A DNA stretch of 64,000 bases from Novosphingobium sp. G106 (GCF_019075875.1 NZ_JAHOOZ010000001.1:992001-1056000), one strand, 5' to 3'; shown: positions 25,623-35,891, counted from the stretch's first letter. Notes: generated by a model from the sequence alone, not told the origin. Translations and numbers: made by a program.

Positions 25623-26501
25623 GTGCCGGATCAGGAATATACGCCGCCCGCAATCTGGGTCTGGGACAAGGAAAACGGCGGCCAGTTCGCTAATATCAAC
25701 CGGCCGATCGCGGGCGCCACGCATGATCGGGAACTGCCCGTCGGTCGGCATCCGTTCCAGCTCTATTCGCTGGCGACGCCCAACGGCCAGAAGGTGACCA
25801 TCCTGCTCGAGGAGCTTCTCGCGGCCGGCCATTCGGACGCTGAATATGACGCCTGGCTGATCCGGATCAACGACGGTGACCAGTTCGGCAGCGGTTTCGT
25901 CGAGATCAATCCGAATTCCAAGATTCCCGCCTTGCTGGATCGGTCGGGCAGCGTTCCGATCCGCGTTTTTGAATCCGGCGCGATCCTGACCCATCTCGCG
26001 GAAAAGTTCGGGGCGTTCCTGCCGGTCGAGCCGGCCGCCCGCGCAGAGACCATGTCGTGGCTGTTCTGGCAGATGGCGAGCGCACCCTTTCTCGGCGGCG
26101 GGTTCGGCCACTTCTACGCCTATGCGCCGGAGAAGATCGAATATGCGATCAATCGCTATGCGATGGAGGTCAAGCGGCAGCTCGACGTGCTCGATCGCCG
26201 GCTTGCCGAAACCGAATTCCTTGCCGGATCCGAGTACAGCATTGCCGACATCGCCACCTGGCCCTGGTATGGCGGCTTGGCATTGGGCAAGCTCTATGGG
26301 GCGTCCGCGACGTTCTTGTCCGTTCATGAATATCGGAACGTGCAACGTTGGGCGGCGGCGATCGCCGAAAGGCCGGCGGTGCGTCGCGGACAGATGGTCA
26401 ACCGGGTCAATGGCGACCCGGCGGGGCAACTGCACGAGCGTCATGATGCGGGCGATTTCGCGACGCATACCGAGGACAAACGTCATGCCGCGGGTGAGTA
26501 G
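25623..26501 (+). CDS. yghU: YghU-type glutathione-dependent disulfide-bond oxidoreductase
   Basis: A 292-residue GST-fold protein of the Nu class. The N-terminal thioredoxin-like domain has LATPNGQKVTILLEEL and EINPNSKIPALLD with the ESGAI turn; the helical domain has SWLFWQMASAPFLGGGFGHF and YSIADIATWPW. E. coli YghU binds two glutathiones and reduces disulfides and peroxides. GTG 25623 with AGGAGAG upstream is chosen over an ATG at 25581. It is divergent from the 1-Cys peroxiredoxin, for which a glutathione-linked partner makes biochemical sense. Confidence 0.88.
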   Translation: MPDQEYTPPAIWVWDKENGGQFANINRPIAGATHDRELPVGRHPFQLYSLATPNGQKVTILLEELLAAGHSDAEYDAWLIRINDGDQFGSGFVEINPNSKIPALLDRSGSVPIRVFESGAILTHLAEKFGAFLPVEPAARAETMSWLFWQMASAPFLGGGFGHFYAYAPEKIEYAINRYAMEVKRQLDVLDRRLAETEFLAGSEYSIADIATWPWYGGLALGKLYGASATFLSVHEYRNVQRWAAAIAERPAVRRGQMVNRVNGDPAGQLHERHDAGDFATHTEDKRHAAGE

Positions 26502-26632
26502 CCTTCGTTAGGCCTCGCTTGGGAGAAGAATCGAGCGGTTCCGATGAAAGCAAATAATCTGTTCAAGGGTGCGGCGGTTGCCGAAATAGCGAACGTTGCG
26601 CAGGCAATGATCTAGCTGGATTGCAGTCATCC

Positions 26633-26873
26633 CCAAACCCGCTCAGCCTGCGCTTATCGAAGGTTCCGGCGCGACGCTGGCTTCGGTGTGGATCGCAGCC
26701 ACGGCTCATCTCCACCGTCGCCCCTGCGGAGGCAGGGGTCTAGATAAGCTCTCCTCGAGAAACGGAAGGCGCGATGAGGTAGCGTCAGCTGGACCCCTGC
26801 CTTCGCAGGGGCGACGTGAATTGCGGAATCTAGGCGCTAAGGCTTTCGACGAGTGCAGGCTGAGCGGGTTTGG
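26633..26873. repeat. Nested inverted repeats (REP/MITE-like element)
   Basis: The outer arms (26633-26663 and 26843-26873, starting CCAAACCCGCTCAGCCTGC) match at 27 of 31 positions. The inner arms (26716-26740 and 26792-26816, centred on CGCCCCTGC) match at 24 of 25, and each inner arm contains its own small GC hairpin. The unit fills most of a 429-base gap between yghU and the acyltransferase gene and codes for nothing credible. The outer sequence resembles the short CAGCCTGAGCTTGTCGAAGG-type repeats scattered through sphingomonad genomes; that link is from memory. Confidence 0.75.
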
Positions 26874-26930
26874 TGTTTCTGGCAGTGTCCGATCGCACGG
26901 GTTTGCGCCGGCCATGCCGTTGCGGCCTGA

Positions 26931-28034
26931 CTAGGCGGTGGCGGGCACGTCGCGCCTGCCGCCGAACGCACGGTCGAGCAGCGTGCGGATCCGGCCCTTG
27001 TGATGCTCGGTGAGCGTGGCGAAAGCCGCGCTGGCGGCCACCACTATGCCCAGCACCACCAAGAAGCCCAGCGCCCCGTTCTCCGGCGCGCGCAGCACGC
27101 GCAGCAGCTTCAGCAGCGGCCAGTGCAGCAGGTAGAGCGAGAACGACATGTTCGCGGCATAGCGGATCGGCTTTTCCGCGCGCTCGATCCAGTGGCCGCC
27201 GCCCAATGTCAGCGACCGCAGGCCGGCGAAGCCGAGCGCCATGGTCAGGGCCAGCGCGAAGTCGGTCGGTGCGAAGATCGAGAAGCCCATCCGCCAGGGC
27301 ACGACCTGGTGGATAGCCCGGTACACCGGGCGCGAGAACTGCGGCATCACGAAGAGGCTTGCCAGTGCGACAGCGACGAAGGCCAGGCCCAGCCAGAAGG
27401 GCACCCGGCGCGCGATCGGCAGCCGGGCTAGGGCGACGCCGACCAGCCAGATGGGCAGCATCAGCAGCACGTTGGGCCCGGCGACCAGCGCCAGGACGGC
27501 CAGCCAGGCCAGTCGCTTCCAGCCGGTCATGAAAGTCGCGACGGCGAACAGGGCGTAGAACCACATCTCGTAGCAGAGCGACCAGTAGGGCGGGTTGGGC
27601 GCGAAGCCGGTCTGGTAACTTTCGCTGAGGAAAGTCAGTGCGAACAGCCATTCGCTTGCCGGGACGCCGGTGGCATCCTCGCCGAAGATAGGGGTCGGGG
27701 TTATGGCCGCGTCGATGAGCATGACTGCCAGCGAAATCGCCAGCGCGGGCAGCGCCACCGGCAAGATGCGGGCAGCGCGGGCCAGGGCATAGCCCGGCAG
27801 CGTCTGTTCGCGTCCGGCCGCCCTGGCGCGATCGACCGAAGCGGCGATGACCAGGCCCGAAAGCACGAAGAACACCACCACGGCATTGTGCTGGAACGCG
27901 AGACCGAAAGGATAGGGACCGCTGTAATGTCCGAGCTGTTTGGCGTGGCCGATCAGCACCGCCAACGCTGCCAGCGCCCGGACGAGATCCAGGACGATAG
28001 ATAGCGGCGGTGTAATGAACGGTGTATCGCGCAT
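26931..28034 (-). CDS. Acyltransferase 3 family membrane protein
   Basis: A 367-residue polytopic protein with about ten helices. The family marks are LDLVRALAALAVLIGHAKQLGHYSG (catalytic His), VVVFFVLSGLVIAASV, NPPYWSLCYEMWFYALF and the C-terminal MSFSLYLLHWPLL. Acyltransferase_3 proteins O-acylate surface sugars or other envelope molecules using cytosolic acyl-CoA. The target cannot be told. It is a single gene divergent from an SDR. Confidence 0.88.
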   Translation of the reverse strand: MRDTPFITPPLSIVLDLVRALAALAVLIGHAKQLGHYSGPYPFGLAFQHNAVVVFFVLSGLVIAASVDRARAAGREQTLPGYALARAARILPVALPALAISLAVMLIDAAITPTPIFGEDATGVPASEWLFALTFLSESYQTGFAPNPPYWSLCYEMWFYALFAVATFMTGWKRLAWLAVLALVAGPNVLLMLPIWLVGVALARLPIARRVPFWLGLAFVAVALASLFVMPQFSRPVYRAIHQVVPWRMGFSIFAPTDFALALTMALGFAGLRSLTLGGGHWIERAEKPIRYAANMSFSLYLLHWPLLKLLRVLRAPENGALGFLVVLGIVVAASAAFATLTEHHKGRIRTLLDRAFGGRRDVPATA

Positions 28035-28117
28035 CGAACCTCGGGACTTGAGGACTGGGCCCCACGTCCCGACTGCCTCGCACGGCCGCGCCCATAGCGG
28101 AAACGGAGACGATTGCC

Positions 28118-28840
28118 ATGCATCTTTCGGGCAAGCGGGTGCTCGTGACGGGTGGAACGGACGGCATCGGCGCCGCGCTGATCCGGGCGCTGCGGGATGT
28201 GGGGGCGGAGATCATCACCACGGGGCGCACGGCGGAGCGGATCGCCGCCACGCGCGCCGACGGGTTCGAGGTGATCGAGGCCGATCTGTCCGCACCCGCG
28301 GGGATCGAGGCGGTGATCGCGGGGCTGGGCGACCGGCCGATCGACATACTGGTCAACAACGCCGGGGCGGGGGTGAGCCACGACTTCCGGCACGGCACGC
28401 CCGACGAGACGCTGCTCGATCCCGGCATATTCCTCAATCTCAACGCACCGATCCACCTGATCACGCGGCTGTTGCCCGTGCTGATGGCACGGCCCGAGGC
28501 GATGGTGGTCAATGTCACCTCGGGCCTCGCGATCGCGCCCTATGGCGGCGGGCCGGTCTATTGCGCGACCAAGGCGGGGCTGCGCAGCTACGGCCAGGCG
28601 CTGCGGCGGCAGCTCAAGGGCACGCGGGTGCAGGTGCTCGAGGCGCTGCCGCCGCTGGTCGCGACGCAGATGAATGCCGGGCGCTCGAAAGGCCTGATTT
28701 CCGCCGAGGAATGCGCCCGGCAGATCGTGCGCGCGATGGAGCAGAACGCGGCCGAAGCCAACATCGGTTTGGTCAAGGTGCTGCGGCTGATCTACTCGAT
28801 CTCGCCGGCGCTGGCACGGGTGATCATGATCCGCGCATAA
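28118..28840 (+). CDS. SDR-family oxidoreductase (DltE-like)
   Basis: A 240-residue short-chain dehydrogenase. It has TGGTDGIGAAL for the cofactor, NNAGAG, the catalytic serine in VVNVTSGLAIAP and YCATK. The C-terminal third (LEALPPLVATQMNAG) resembles the DltE/YbbO-like branch. The substrate is unknown. It ends 113 bases before pccB and is separated from it by the palindrome at 28864. Confidence 0.85.
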   Translation: MHLSGKRVLVTGGTDGIGAALIRALRDVGAEIITTGRTAERIAATRADGFEVIEADLSAPAGIEAVIAGLGDRPIDILVNNAGAGVSHDFRHGTPDETLLDPGIFLNLNAPIHLITRLLPVLMARPEAMVVNVTSGLAIAPYGGGPVYCATKAGLRSYGQALRRQLKGTRVQVLEALPPLVATQMNAGRSKGLISAEECARQIVRAMEQNAAEANIGLVKVLRLIYSISPALARVIMIRA

Positions 28841-28863
28841 CCGAACGGGACCTGTCACATCTG

Positions 28864-28879
28864 TTAATCGAGCGATTAA
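28864..28879. promoter_or_regulatory. Perfect palindrome before the propionyl-CoA operon
   Basis: TTAATCG-AG-CGATTAA has perfect 7-base arms, 75 bases before the pccB start and after the stop of the SDR. Its size and AT-rich ends fit a TetR- or GntR-type operator. As the only clear regulatory element before a nine-gene operon it is a good candidate for the controlling site. No regulator gene is nearby. Confidence 0.6.
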
Positions 28880-28953
28880 ATGCTATTGCACTGCAGCGCT
28901 CGCGGGCTTAGGCGCGAGGCGAATAGGTGCCCGGTACAAGGAACTCTGCACGC

Positions 28954-30483
28954 ATGTCAGCCAATATCGCCGAGATGGAAAGGCGCCGCGCGGCGGCCAA
29001 GCTCGGAGGCGGCCAGCGCCGCATCGACGCCCAGCACGCCAAGGGCAAGCTGACGGCACGCGAACGGCTCGACATCCTGCTCGACGAAGGCAGCTTTGAG
29101 GAAGTCGACGGCTACGTCGAGCACAACTGCGTCGACTTCGGCATGGACCAGAGCGAGAAGATCCCCGGCGACGGCGTGGTTACCGGCTCGGGTACGATCA
29201 ACGGCCGCCTGGTCTTCGTGTTCAGCCAAGACTTCACCGTCTTCGGCGGCGCCGTGTCCGAGCGGCACGCGATGAAGATCTGCAAGATCATGGACGCGGC
29301 GATGAAAGTCGGCGCACCGGTGATCGGCCTCAACGATTCCGGCGGCGCGCGCATCCAGGAGGGCGTCGCAGCGCTCGCCGGCTATGCCGAGATCTTCCAG
29401 CGCAACGTCAACGCGTCAGGCGTGGTGCCGCAGATCAGCCTGATCATGGGCCCCTGCGCCGGCGGTGCGGTCTATTCGCCCGCGATCACCGACTTCATCT
29501 TCATGGTGAAGGACAGCTCGTTCATGTTCGTCACCGGTCCCGACGTGGTCAAGACCGTGACCAACGAGATCGTCACGCAGGAGGAACTGGGCGGTGCGAT
29601 CACGCATACGACCAAGACCTCGGTCGCCGACCTTGCTTTCGAGAACGACATCGAGACGCTGCTGGCGACGCGCGATTTCTTCGACTTCCTGCCTCTGTCG
29701 AATAAGGAAGACGTGCCCGAGCGTCCCTCGGCCGATCCCTGGGACCGCCGCGAGGACAGCCTCGACACGATCATCCCGGCCTCGGCCAACCAGCCCTACG
29801 ACATGCACGAAGTGATCCGGAAGACGCTCGACGAGGGCGATTTCTTCGAGGTTCAGCCGGCCTATGCGGGGAACATCATCTGCGGCTTCGGCCGCGTCGA
29901 GGGCCGCACCGTCGGCATCGTTGCTAACCAGCCGATGGTCCTGGCTGGCGTGCTCGATATCAACAGCTCGAAGAAGTCGGCGCGCTTCGTCCGCTTCTGC
30001 GATGCGTTCAACGTGCCGATCATCACGTTCGTCGATGTTCCCGGCTTCCTTCCCGGCACCAGCCAGGAGCACAACGGCATCATCAAGCACGGCGCCAAGC
30101 TGCTCTTCGCCTATGCCGAGGCGACCGTGCCGAAGATCACTGTGATCACCCGCAAGGCCTATGGCGGCGCTTATGACGTGATGGCCTCCAAGCACCTGCG
30201 CGGCGACCTCAACTACGCCTGGCCGACCGCCGAGATCGCGGTGATGGGTGCCAAGGGCGCGGTCGAGATCATCTTCCGCGGCCAGGACGCCGAGGGCATC
30301 GCCGCCAAGACCAAGGAATACGAAGACCGCTTCGCCAACCCCTTCGTCGCCGCGGCCAAGGGTTTCGTCGACGAGGTGATCTACCCGCATTCGACCCGCC
30401 GCCGCATCGCCCTCGGGCTTCGCAAGCTGCGCAACAAGCAGCTCGAGAACCCCTGGAAGAAGCACGACAACATCCCGCTCTGA
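28954..30483 (+). CDS. pccB: Propionyl-CoA carboxylase, carboxyltransferase (beta) subunit
   Basis: A 509-residue crotonase-fold carboxyltransferase that moves CO2 from biotin to propionyl-CoA. Oxyanion-hole glycines lie in [19 protein letters not shown] and [16 protein letters not shown]; the C-terminal half has [28 protein letters not shown] and [19 protein letters not shown] 28954 with AAGGAA upstream is preferred over GTG 28927. The mutase and epimerase in the same operon fix the substrate as propionyl-CoA rather than acetyl-CoA. Confidence 0.95.
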   Translation: MSANIAEMERRRAAAKLGGGQRRIDAQHAKGKLTARERLDILLDEGSFEEVDGYVEHNCVDFGMDQSEKIPGDGVVTGSGTINGRLVFVFSQDFTVFGGAVSERHAMKICKIMDAAMKVGAPVIGLNDSGGARIQEGVAALAGYAEIFQRNVNASGVVPQISLIMGPCAGGAVYSPAITDFIFMVKDSSFMFVTGPDVVKTVTNEIVTQEELGGAITHTTKTSVADLAFENDIETLLATRDFFDFLPLSNKEDVPERPSADPWDRREDSLDTIIPASANQPYDMHEVIRKTLDEGDFFEVQPAYAGNIICGFGRVEGRTVGIVANQPMVLAGVLDINSSKKSARFVRFCDAFNVPIITFVDVPGFLPGTSQEHNGIIKHGAKLLFAYAEATVPKITVITRKAYGGAYDVMASKHLRGDLNYAWPTAEIAVMGAKGAVEIIFRGQDAEGIAAKTKEYEDRFANPFVAAAKGFVDEVIYPHSTRRRIALGLRKLRNKQLENPWKKHDNIPL

Positions 30484-30485
30484 CG

Positions 30486-30722
30486 ATGGTCACCGACGCC
30501 GATCGCATCTGGGGTTACCTGTTGATCGGCGGAAGCATCGTCTGGGCGGTCTACTGCCTGAAGATCTGGCGACGCGGCTGGATCTACGATGAAGAGGAAG
30601 ACACGGTTCATGACCGCACGACCGGCCCCTATTCTTGGCGGTTCCTGCAGGTCCTGCACGTCGTCGGGTTCTTTGCGATCCTCTATCCGGGGCTCGCTTC
30701 GCTGAACGGCTGGTGGCGCTGA
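30486..30722 (+). CDS. Small two-helix membrane protein in the propionyl-CoA operon
   Basis: A 78-residue protein with two transmembrane helices (IWGYLLIGGSIVWAVYCLKIW and FLQVLHVVGFFAILYPGLASL) and a charged loop rich in Asp and Glu. It begins two bases after the pccB stop, so it is translated from the same mRNA. Family not recognised; no function can be given. Confidence 0.75.
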   Translation: MVTDADRIWGYLLIGGSIVWAVYCLKIWRRGWIYDEEEDTVHDRTTGPYSWRFLQVLHVVGFFAILYPGLASLNGWWR

Positions 30723-30777
30723 ATTTCGGGGCTGGCTCCCCATCTGAGACTGAACGGTTAAATCTGAGGATTTTCGC

Positions 30778-31956
30778 ATGGAAGACATCTACATTGTCAG
30801 CGGCGTCCGCACCGCGGTTGGCGACTTCGGCGGTTCGCTGAAGGGCTTCAAGCCCGCGGAACTCGGCGGTCTGGTCGCGACCGAAGCGCTGAGCCGCGCC
30901 GGCGTAGCCCCGTCGGACGTCGAGCACGTCGTCTTCGGCCAGGTCGGCAACACCAGCGCGCGCGACGCCTTTCTCGCGCGCGTCATCGGCCTGAACGCCG
31001 GCATTCCCGATGCGGTCCCGGCCTTCACCCTGAACCGTCTCTGCGGTTCGGGCGTCCAGGCGATCGTTTCGGCGGCGCAGATGATGAAGCTCGGGGAGGC
31101 GGCGATCACCGTCGCCGGCGGCGCGGAATCGATGACGAACACGCCGTTCCACGACCATTCGATGCGCTTCGGCCAGAAGATGGGCAACGTCACGCTCGAG
31201 GACGCGCTGACCGTCGGCCTGTCGGACCCGATTGGCGGCTTCCATATGGGCATCACCGCCGAGAACGTGGCCGAGCGTCACTGCATCAGCCGTGAGGACA
31301 TGGATGCGCTCGCGGTCACCAGCCACCAGCGCGCCGCGCGCGCCCAGGCCGAGGGCCGTTTCAAGGAGCAGATCCTCCCGATCGAGATCAAGACGCGCAA
31401 GGGCGTCGTCGTGTTCGATACCGACGAGCACGTGAAGGGCGATACGAACCTGGAAACGCTCAGCGCGATGAAGCCGGCGTTCAAAAAGGACGGTTCGGTC
31501 ACGGCGGCCAATGCCTCGGGCATCAACGACGGCGCTGCCGCCGTGGTTCTGGCCACGGGCAAGGCGGTCGACGAGAAGGGCCTCAAGCCGCTCGCGCGCA
31601 TCGTCGCCTGGGGCCATGCCGGCGTCGAGCCCGCCTACATGGGCGAGGGTCCGATCAAGGCCGTGCCGATCGCGCTCAAGCGCGCCGGCCTGACGCTCGA
31701 CCAAATCGACGTGATCGAGAGCAACGAGGCTTTCGCCGCGCAGGCCGCGGCCGTCGCCAAGGTGCTCGGCTTCGATCCCGAGAAGGTGAACCCCAACGGT
31801 TCGGGCGTCAGCCTGGGCCACCCGGTCGGCGCCACGGGCTGCATCATGACGGTCAAGGCGATCTACGAGCTCAAGCGGATCGGCGGCAAGTACGGCCTGA
31901 TCACGATGTGCATCGGCGGCGGCCAGGGCATCGCCATGGTGATCGAGAACGTCTGA
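30778..31956 (+). CDS. Acetyl-CoA C-acyltransferase (thiolase)
   Basis: A 392-residue biosynthetic/degradative thiolase. The nucleophile is in LNRLCGSGVQAIVSAAQ, with later active-site residues in NPNGSGVSLGHPVGATG and MCIGGGQGIAMV. In this operon it most likely cleaves 3-ketoacyl-CoA to give propionyl-CoA and acetyl-CoA (BktB-like role), but PhaA-like acetoacetyl-CoA formation is also possible. It is followed at once by the OsmC gene with a one-base stop/start overlap. Confidence 0.93.
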   Translation: MEDIYIVSGVRTAVGDFGGSLKGFKPAELGGLVATEALSRAGVAPSDVEHVVFGQVGNTSARDAFLARVIGLNAGIPDAVPAFTLNRLCGSGVQAIVSAAQMMKLGEAAITVAGGAESMTNTPFHDHSMRFGQKMGNVTLEDALTVGLSDPIGGFHMGITAENVAERHCISREDMDALAVTSHQRAARAQAEGRFKEQILPIEIKTRKGVVVFDTDEHVKGDTNLETLSAMKPAFKKDGSVTAANASGINDGAAAVVLATGKAVDEKGLKPLARIVAWGHAGVEPAYMGEGPIKAVPIALKRAGLTLDQIDVIESNEAFAAQAAAVAKVLGFDPEKVNPNGSGVSLGHPVGATGCIMTVKAIYELKRIGGKYGLITMCIGGGQGIAMVIENV

Positions 31957-32420
31957 TGAACCATCGCCACGAAGCGACGGTCGAATGGCGCGGGGGGCAG
32001 GGCGAACCCCTGTCTGCGCGCCGTTTCAGCCGGGCGCATCGCTGGCATTTCGATGGCGGCGTGACGGTGCCCGCATCGTCCTCGCCGCTGGTGGTCCCGG
32101 TGCCGCTGTCGGACCCGGCCGCGGTCGATCCCGAGGAAGCGCTGGTGGCGGCTCTGGCGAGCTGTCACATGATGTCGTTCCTGCACCTCGCTTCGCGCAA
32201 AGCGCTCGACATTGCGTCCTATGTCGACAAGGCCGAGGGTGAGACCGGCCGACGCGCGGACGGCAAGACCGCGATGCTTTCGGTGGTCCTGCACCCGCAG
32301 ATCGAATTCGTGGGCGAGGCCGATCCGGCGCTCGTCGGCGAGCTGCACCATGAGGCGCATGAGCTCTGCTACATCGCCAATTCCGTTAACTTTCCCGTGA
32401 CAGTGGAACCGCTACAATGA
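31956..32420 (+). CDS. OsmC-family protein
   Basis: A 154-residue OsmC/Ohr-fold protein. The two cysteines expected for thiol-dependent peroxidase activity are in LVAALASCHMMSFLHL and EAHELCYIANSVN. These proteins reduce organic hydroperoxides in the cytoplasm. The ATG overlaps the thiolase stop (TGATG). Its place inside an acyl-CoA operon suggests protection against lipid hydroperoxides during fatty-acid breakdown; that is inference. Confidence 0.88.
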   Translation: MNHRHEATVEWRGGQGEPLSARRFSRAHRWHFDGGVTVPASSSPLVVPVPLSDPAAVDPEEALVAALASCHMMSFLHLASRKALDIASYVDKAEGETGRRADGKTAMLSVVLHPQIEFVGEADPALVGELHHEAHELCYIANSVNFPVTVEPLQ

Positions 32421-32854
32421 AACTCGGCCGCCTCAACCACATCGGCGTGGCCACGCCGGACCTCGACGCTTCGATCGCGTTCTACCGCGACATCATGGGC
32501 GCGACCGATATCACCGAGCCTTTCGTGCTCGAAAGCCAGCAGGTTCGCGTCTGCTTCGTCAACACGCCTGGCGAGGACGGCACGGCGGGCACGCAGATCG
32601 AGCTGCTCCAGCCGACCGCGGCGGACAGCGCGGTCGGCAAATGGCTCGAGAAGAACCCGCTCGGGGGCCAGCACCACATTTGCTACGAAGTGCCCGACAT
32701 TCTCGAAGCCAAGGCCTGGTTCGAGAAGCTCGGCAAGCGCGTGCTGGGTGAGCCCCGCATCGGCGCCCACGGCACGCTGATCTTCTTCGTCCACCCCAAG
32801 GACATGGGCGGGCAGCTGACCGAGATCATGGAGACGCCGAAAGGCGCGCACTGA
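32417..32854 (+). CDS. mce: Methylmalonyl-CoA epimerase
   Basis: A 145-residue VOC-fold metalloenzyme that converts (S)- to (R)-methylmalonyl-CoA. Metal ligands are the His in [28 protein letters not shown] and the Glu in QLTEIMETP. The start overlaps the OsmC stop as ATGA. It links pccAB to the mutase. Confidence 0.94.
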   Translation: MKLGRLNHIGVATPDLDASIAFYRDIMGATDITEPFVLESQQVRVCFVNTPGEDGTAGTQIELLQPTAADSAVGKWLEKNPLGGQHHICYEVPDILEAKAWFEKLGKRVLGEPRIGAHGTLIFFVHPKDMGGQLTEIMETPKGAH

Positions 32855-32871
32855 GTTACGAGGGTAGTACT

Positions 32872-35046
32872 ATGAGCGACAATTCTTCAGGTAACGGACC
32901 CACGATCGAGACCTGGGAAGCCGCGAAGGCGAAAGAGGTCAAGGGCAAGGACCTGACCTGGCACACGCCCGAGGGCATCGATGTCAAGCCGCTCTATACG
33001 GCCGAGGACGTGACGGTCGATCCGGGCCTGCCCGGTTTCGCCCCTTTCACCCGCGGCGTGCGTGCCTCGATGTACGCTGGCCGTCCTTGGACGATCCGCC
33101 AGTACGCGGGCTTCTCGACCGCTGAAGAGTCAAACGCCTTCTACCGCCGCAACCTCGCTGCCGGTCAGAAGGGCCTTTCGGTCGCCTTCGATCTCGCCAC
33201 CCACCGCGGCTATGACAGCGACCATCCGCGCGTCGTCGGCGACGTCGGCAAGGCCGGCGTGGCGATCGACAGCGTCGAGGACATGAAGATCCTGTTCGAC
33301 GGCATTCCGCTCGATCAGATGTCGGTCTCGATGACGATGAACGGCGCGGTCATTCCGATCCTCGCCTTCTTCATCGTCGCCGGCGAGGAGCAGGGCGTCG
33401 ACCGCAAGCTGCTCGACGGGACCATCCAGAACGACATCCTCAAGGAGTTCATGGTCCGCAACACCTACATCTACCCGCCCGAGCCGAGCATGCGGATCAT
33501 CTCGGACATCTTCGGCTACACCAGCCGCGAGATGCCGAAGTTCAACTCGATCTCGATCTCCGGCTATCACATGCAGGAAGCCGGCGCGACGCAGGTCCAG
33601 GAGCTGGCCTTCACCATCGCCGACGGCGCCGAATATGTGAAGTACGGCGTCGCCTCGGGCCTCGACATCGACAAGTTCGCCGGCCGCCTGTCGTTCTTCT
33701 TCGCCATCGGCATGAACTTCTTCATGGAAGTCGCCAAGCTGCGCGCCGCGCGCGTGCTGTGGCACCGGGTGATGACCGAGCTCGGCGCCAAGGACGAGCG
33801 TTCGAAGATGCTGCGCACCCACTGCCAGACCTCGGGCGTGTCGCTGCAGGAGCAGGACCCCTACAACAACGTCATCCGCACGACGATCGAGGCGATGGCC
33901 TCGATGCTCGGCGGCACCCAGTCGCTGCACACAAACGCGCTCGACGAGGCGATCGCGCTGCCGACCGACTTCTCGGCGCGCATTGCCCGCAACACCCAGA
34001 TCATCATCCAGGAAGAGACCGGCATGTGCAATGTCGTCGATCCGCTGGGTGGGTCCTACTACATCGAGAGCCTGACCCAGCAGCTGGTCGACCAGGCCTG
34101 GGAAATCATCGAGCGCGTCCAGGCCGAAGGTGGCATGGCCAAGGCCGTCGCCGCCGGCTGGCCCAAGGCGATGATCGAGACCGCCGCCGCCGCCCGCCAG
34201 GCGCGGGTCGATCGCGGCGACGACGTAATCGTCGGCGTCAACAAGTACCGCCTCGCTACCGAGGATTTCCTCGAGACGCTCGAAGTCGACAACGCCAAGG
34301 TCCGCGAGGGCCAGATCGCCCGCATCAACAAGATGAAGGCGGACCGCGATGAGGCCAAGTGCCAAGCGGCGCTGAAAGCGCTCAGCGACGGCGCGGCCGG
34401 CGAGAGCTCGATCGAGAACAACCTGCTCGCGCTCGCGGTCGAAGCCGCGCGCGCCCGTGCGACGCTCGGTGAGATCTCCTCGGCGATGGAAGTCAGCTTC
34501 AACCGCTACGGCACGCAGCCGACCCCGGTGAAGGGCGTCTATTCGGCGCCTTACGAGGGCGACAGCCGCTGGCAGCAGGTGCTCGACGGCGTCGAGGCCG
34601 TGACGCGCCGCCTGGGCCGCAAGCCCAAGCTGCTCGTCGCCAAGATGGGCCAGGACGGTCATGATCGCGGCGCCAATGTCATCGCCTCGGCCTTCGGCGA
34701 CATGGGCTTCGACATCGTCTCGGGCCCGCTGTTCCAGACGCCCGAGGAAACCGTGGTGCTGGCGCTCGACAGCGGCGTCGACGTGGTCGGCGCCTCGAGC
34801 CTCGCGGCGGGGCACAAGACGCTGATCCCCGAGCTGATCCAGTTGCTGCGCGACAAGGGCCGCAACGACATCAAGGTCATCGCTGGCGGCGTCATTCCGC
34901 CGCAGGACTACGATTACCTGCGCAATGCCGGCGTTCAGGGAATCTATGGTCCGGGCTCGAACGTGGTCGAATGCGCCGCCGACGTGCTGCGCCTGCTCGG
35001 CCACAACATGCCGCCGGTCGGCGATGCACTGCAGGCGGCCGAATAA
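32872..35046 (+). CDS. mcm: Methylmalonyl-CoA mutase, single-chain
   Basis: A 724-residue B12 enzyme turning (R)-methylmalonyl-CoA into succinyl-CoA. The substrate barrel shows [20 protein letters not shown] and [17 protein letters not shown]. The C-terminal cobalamin domain has the base-off motif [21 protein letters not shown] (D-x-H-x-x-G). Catalytic and cobalamin domains are on one chain, the bacterial ScpA/MutB layout, and no separate small subunit is present. The cobalamin-adenosylating or MeaB partner is not in the window. Confidence 0.96.
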   Translation: MSDNSSGNGPTIETWEAAKAKEVKGKDLTWHTPEGIDVKPLYTAEDVTVDPGLPGFAPFTRGVRASMYAGRPWTIRQYAGFSTAEESNAFYRRNLAAGQKGLSVAFDLATHRGYDSDHPRVVGDVGKAGVAIDSVEDMKILFDGIPLDQMSVSMTMNGAVIPILAFFIVAGEEQGVDRKLLDGTIQNDILKEFMVRNTYIYPPEPSMRIISDIFGYTSREMPKFNSISISGYHMQEAGATQVQELAFTIADGAEYVKYGVASGLDIDKFAGRLSFFFAIGMNFFMEVAKLRAARVLWHRVMTELGAKDERSKMLRTHCQTSGVSLQEQDPYNNVIRTTIEAMASMLGGTQSLHTNALDEAIALPTDFSARIARNTQIIIQEETGMCNVVDPLGGSYYIESLTQQLVDQAWEIIERVQAEGGMAKAVAAGWPKAMIETAAAARQARVDRGDDVIVGVNKYRLATEDFLETLEVDNAKVREGQIARINKMKADRDEAKCQAALKALSDGAAGESSIENNLLALAVEAARARATLGEISSAMEVSFNRYGTQPTPVKGVYSAPYEGDSRWQQVLDGVEAVTRRLGRKPKLLVAKMGQDGHDRGANVIASAFGDMGFDIVSGPLFQTPEETVVLALDSGVDVVGASSLAAGHKTLIPELIQLLRDKGRNDIKVIAGGVIPPQDYDYLRNAGVQGIYGPGSNVVECAADVLRLLGHNMPPVGDALQAAE

Positions 35047-35047
35047 C

Positions 35048-35509
35048 TTGCAGCAGGGCCACGCCAGCTTCCTGGGGATTGCGACGCTGATGTTCGTCGC
35101 GGGCATCGGCATTCCGCTGATGGCCACGCTGAACGCGGGGCTGGGCCGGCAGATCGCCAGCCCAGCAGCGGCGACGTTCATCCTCTATGCCGTCGGCCTT
35201 GTGCTGTCGCTCGGCGTCATGCTGGCGGCGGGCGGTTTCCCGGCGGCCGAGAAGTTTCAAGGGATCAAGCCGCAGTTCTACATGGGCGCGATCTTCGTCG
35301 TCTTCTACATCGTCGCGATCACCTGGGCGGCGCCGAAGATCGGCGTGGGCAACGCGGTGTTCTTCGTGCTGCTGGGCCAGCTCGTGGCGGCCGCAGGGAT
35401 CGACCATTTCGGCCTCTGGGGCGCAGTGCAGTCGGCGATCACGCCCAAGCGCATACTCGGCATCGCGGTCATGGCCTTCGGCGTCTATCTGGCGAGGAAG
35501 CCGGCATGA
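35048..35509 (+). CDS. YdcZ-like (DMT-type) membrane protein
   Basis: A 153-residue protein with five helices (FLGIATLMFVAGIGIPLMATLNAGLGR at the start). It resembles the DUF606/YdcZ half-size members of the drug/metabolite transporter group. The frame opens with a TTG one base after the mutase stop; ATG 35090 would cut off the first helix, so the TTG is preferred. Substrate unknown. It overlaps the next gene by four bases. Confidence 0.7.
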   Translation: MQQGHASFLGIATLMFVAGIGIPLMATLNAGLGRQIASPAAATFILYAVGLVLSLGVMLAAGGFPAAEKFQGIKPQFYMGAIFVVFYIVAITWAAPKIGVGNAVFFVLLGQLVAAAGIDHFGLWGAVQSAITPKRILGIAVMAFGVYLARKPA

Positions 35510-35891
35510 TCGGCGCGCTGCTCCTCCTCGCGGCCGCTGCTGCCGCCGACGAAAACTGCGGCGACCTGCCGCAGCAGCCGATGAACCAGTGCTTCTACCG
35601 CGCCTACGAACGCGCCGATGCCGAGATGGCCGCGCAATGGAAGCTCACCGCCGCGGCGATGAAGCAGGCCGACCGCGATCTCGACCGGACCTATGACAAG
35701 GACCCCGGCTACTTCGATACCCTGCTCGCCGGCCAGCGCGCCTGGCTGACTTACCGCGATCAGCAGTGCCTGAGCGCCAGCTTCGAGGCGCGCGGCGGCT
35801 CGCTTGCGCCGACGCTCAACAGCACCTGCCGGATCACGCTGACACAAGAACGAACCCGACAACTCAAAGCCTTGGTGGAAGTCGAAAACTG

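Noticed and set aside
26686..26934. Open frames across the nested repeat
   Set aside because: They span palindromic non-coding DNA on both strands with no ribosome site.
33130..35181. Long open frame opposite methylmalonyl-CoA mutase
   Set aside because: Antisense shadow without recognisable domains; the same happens opposite pccA (36051-37985).
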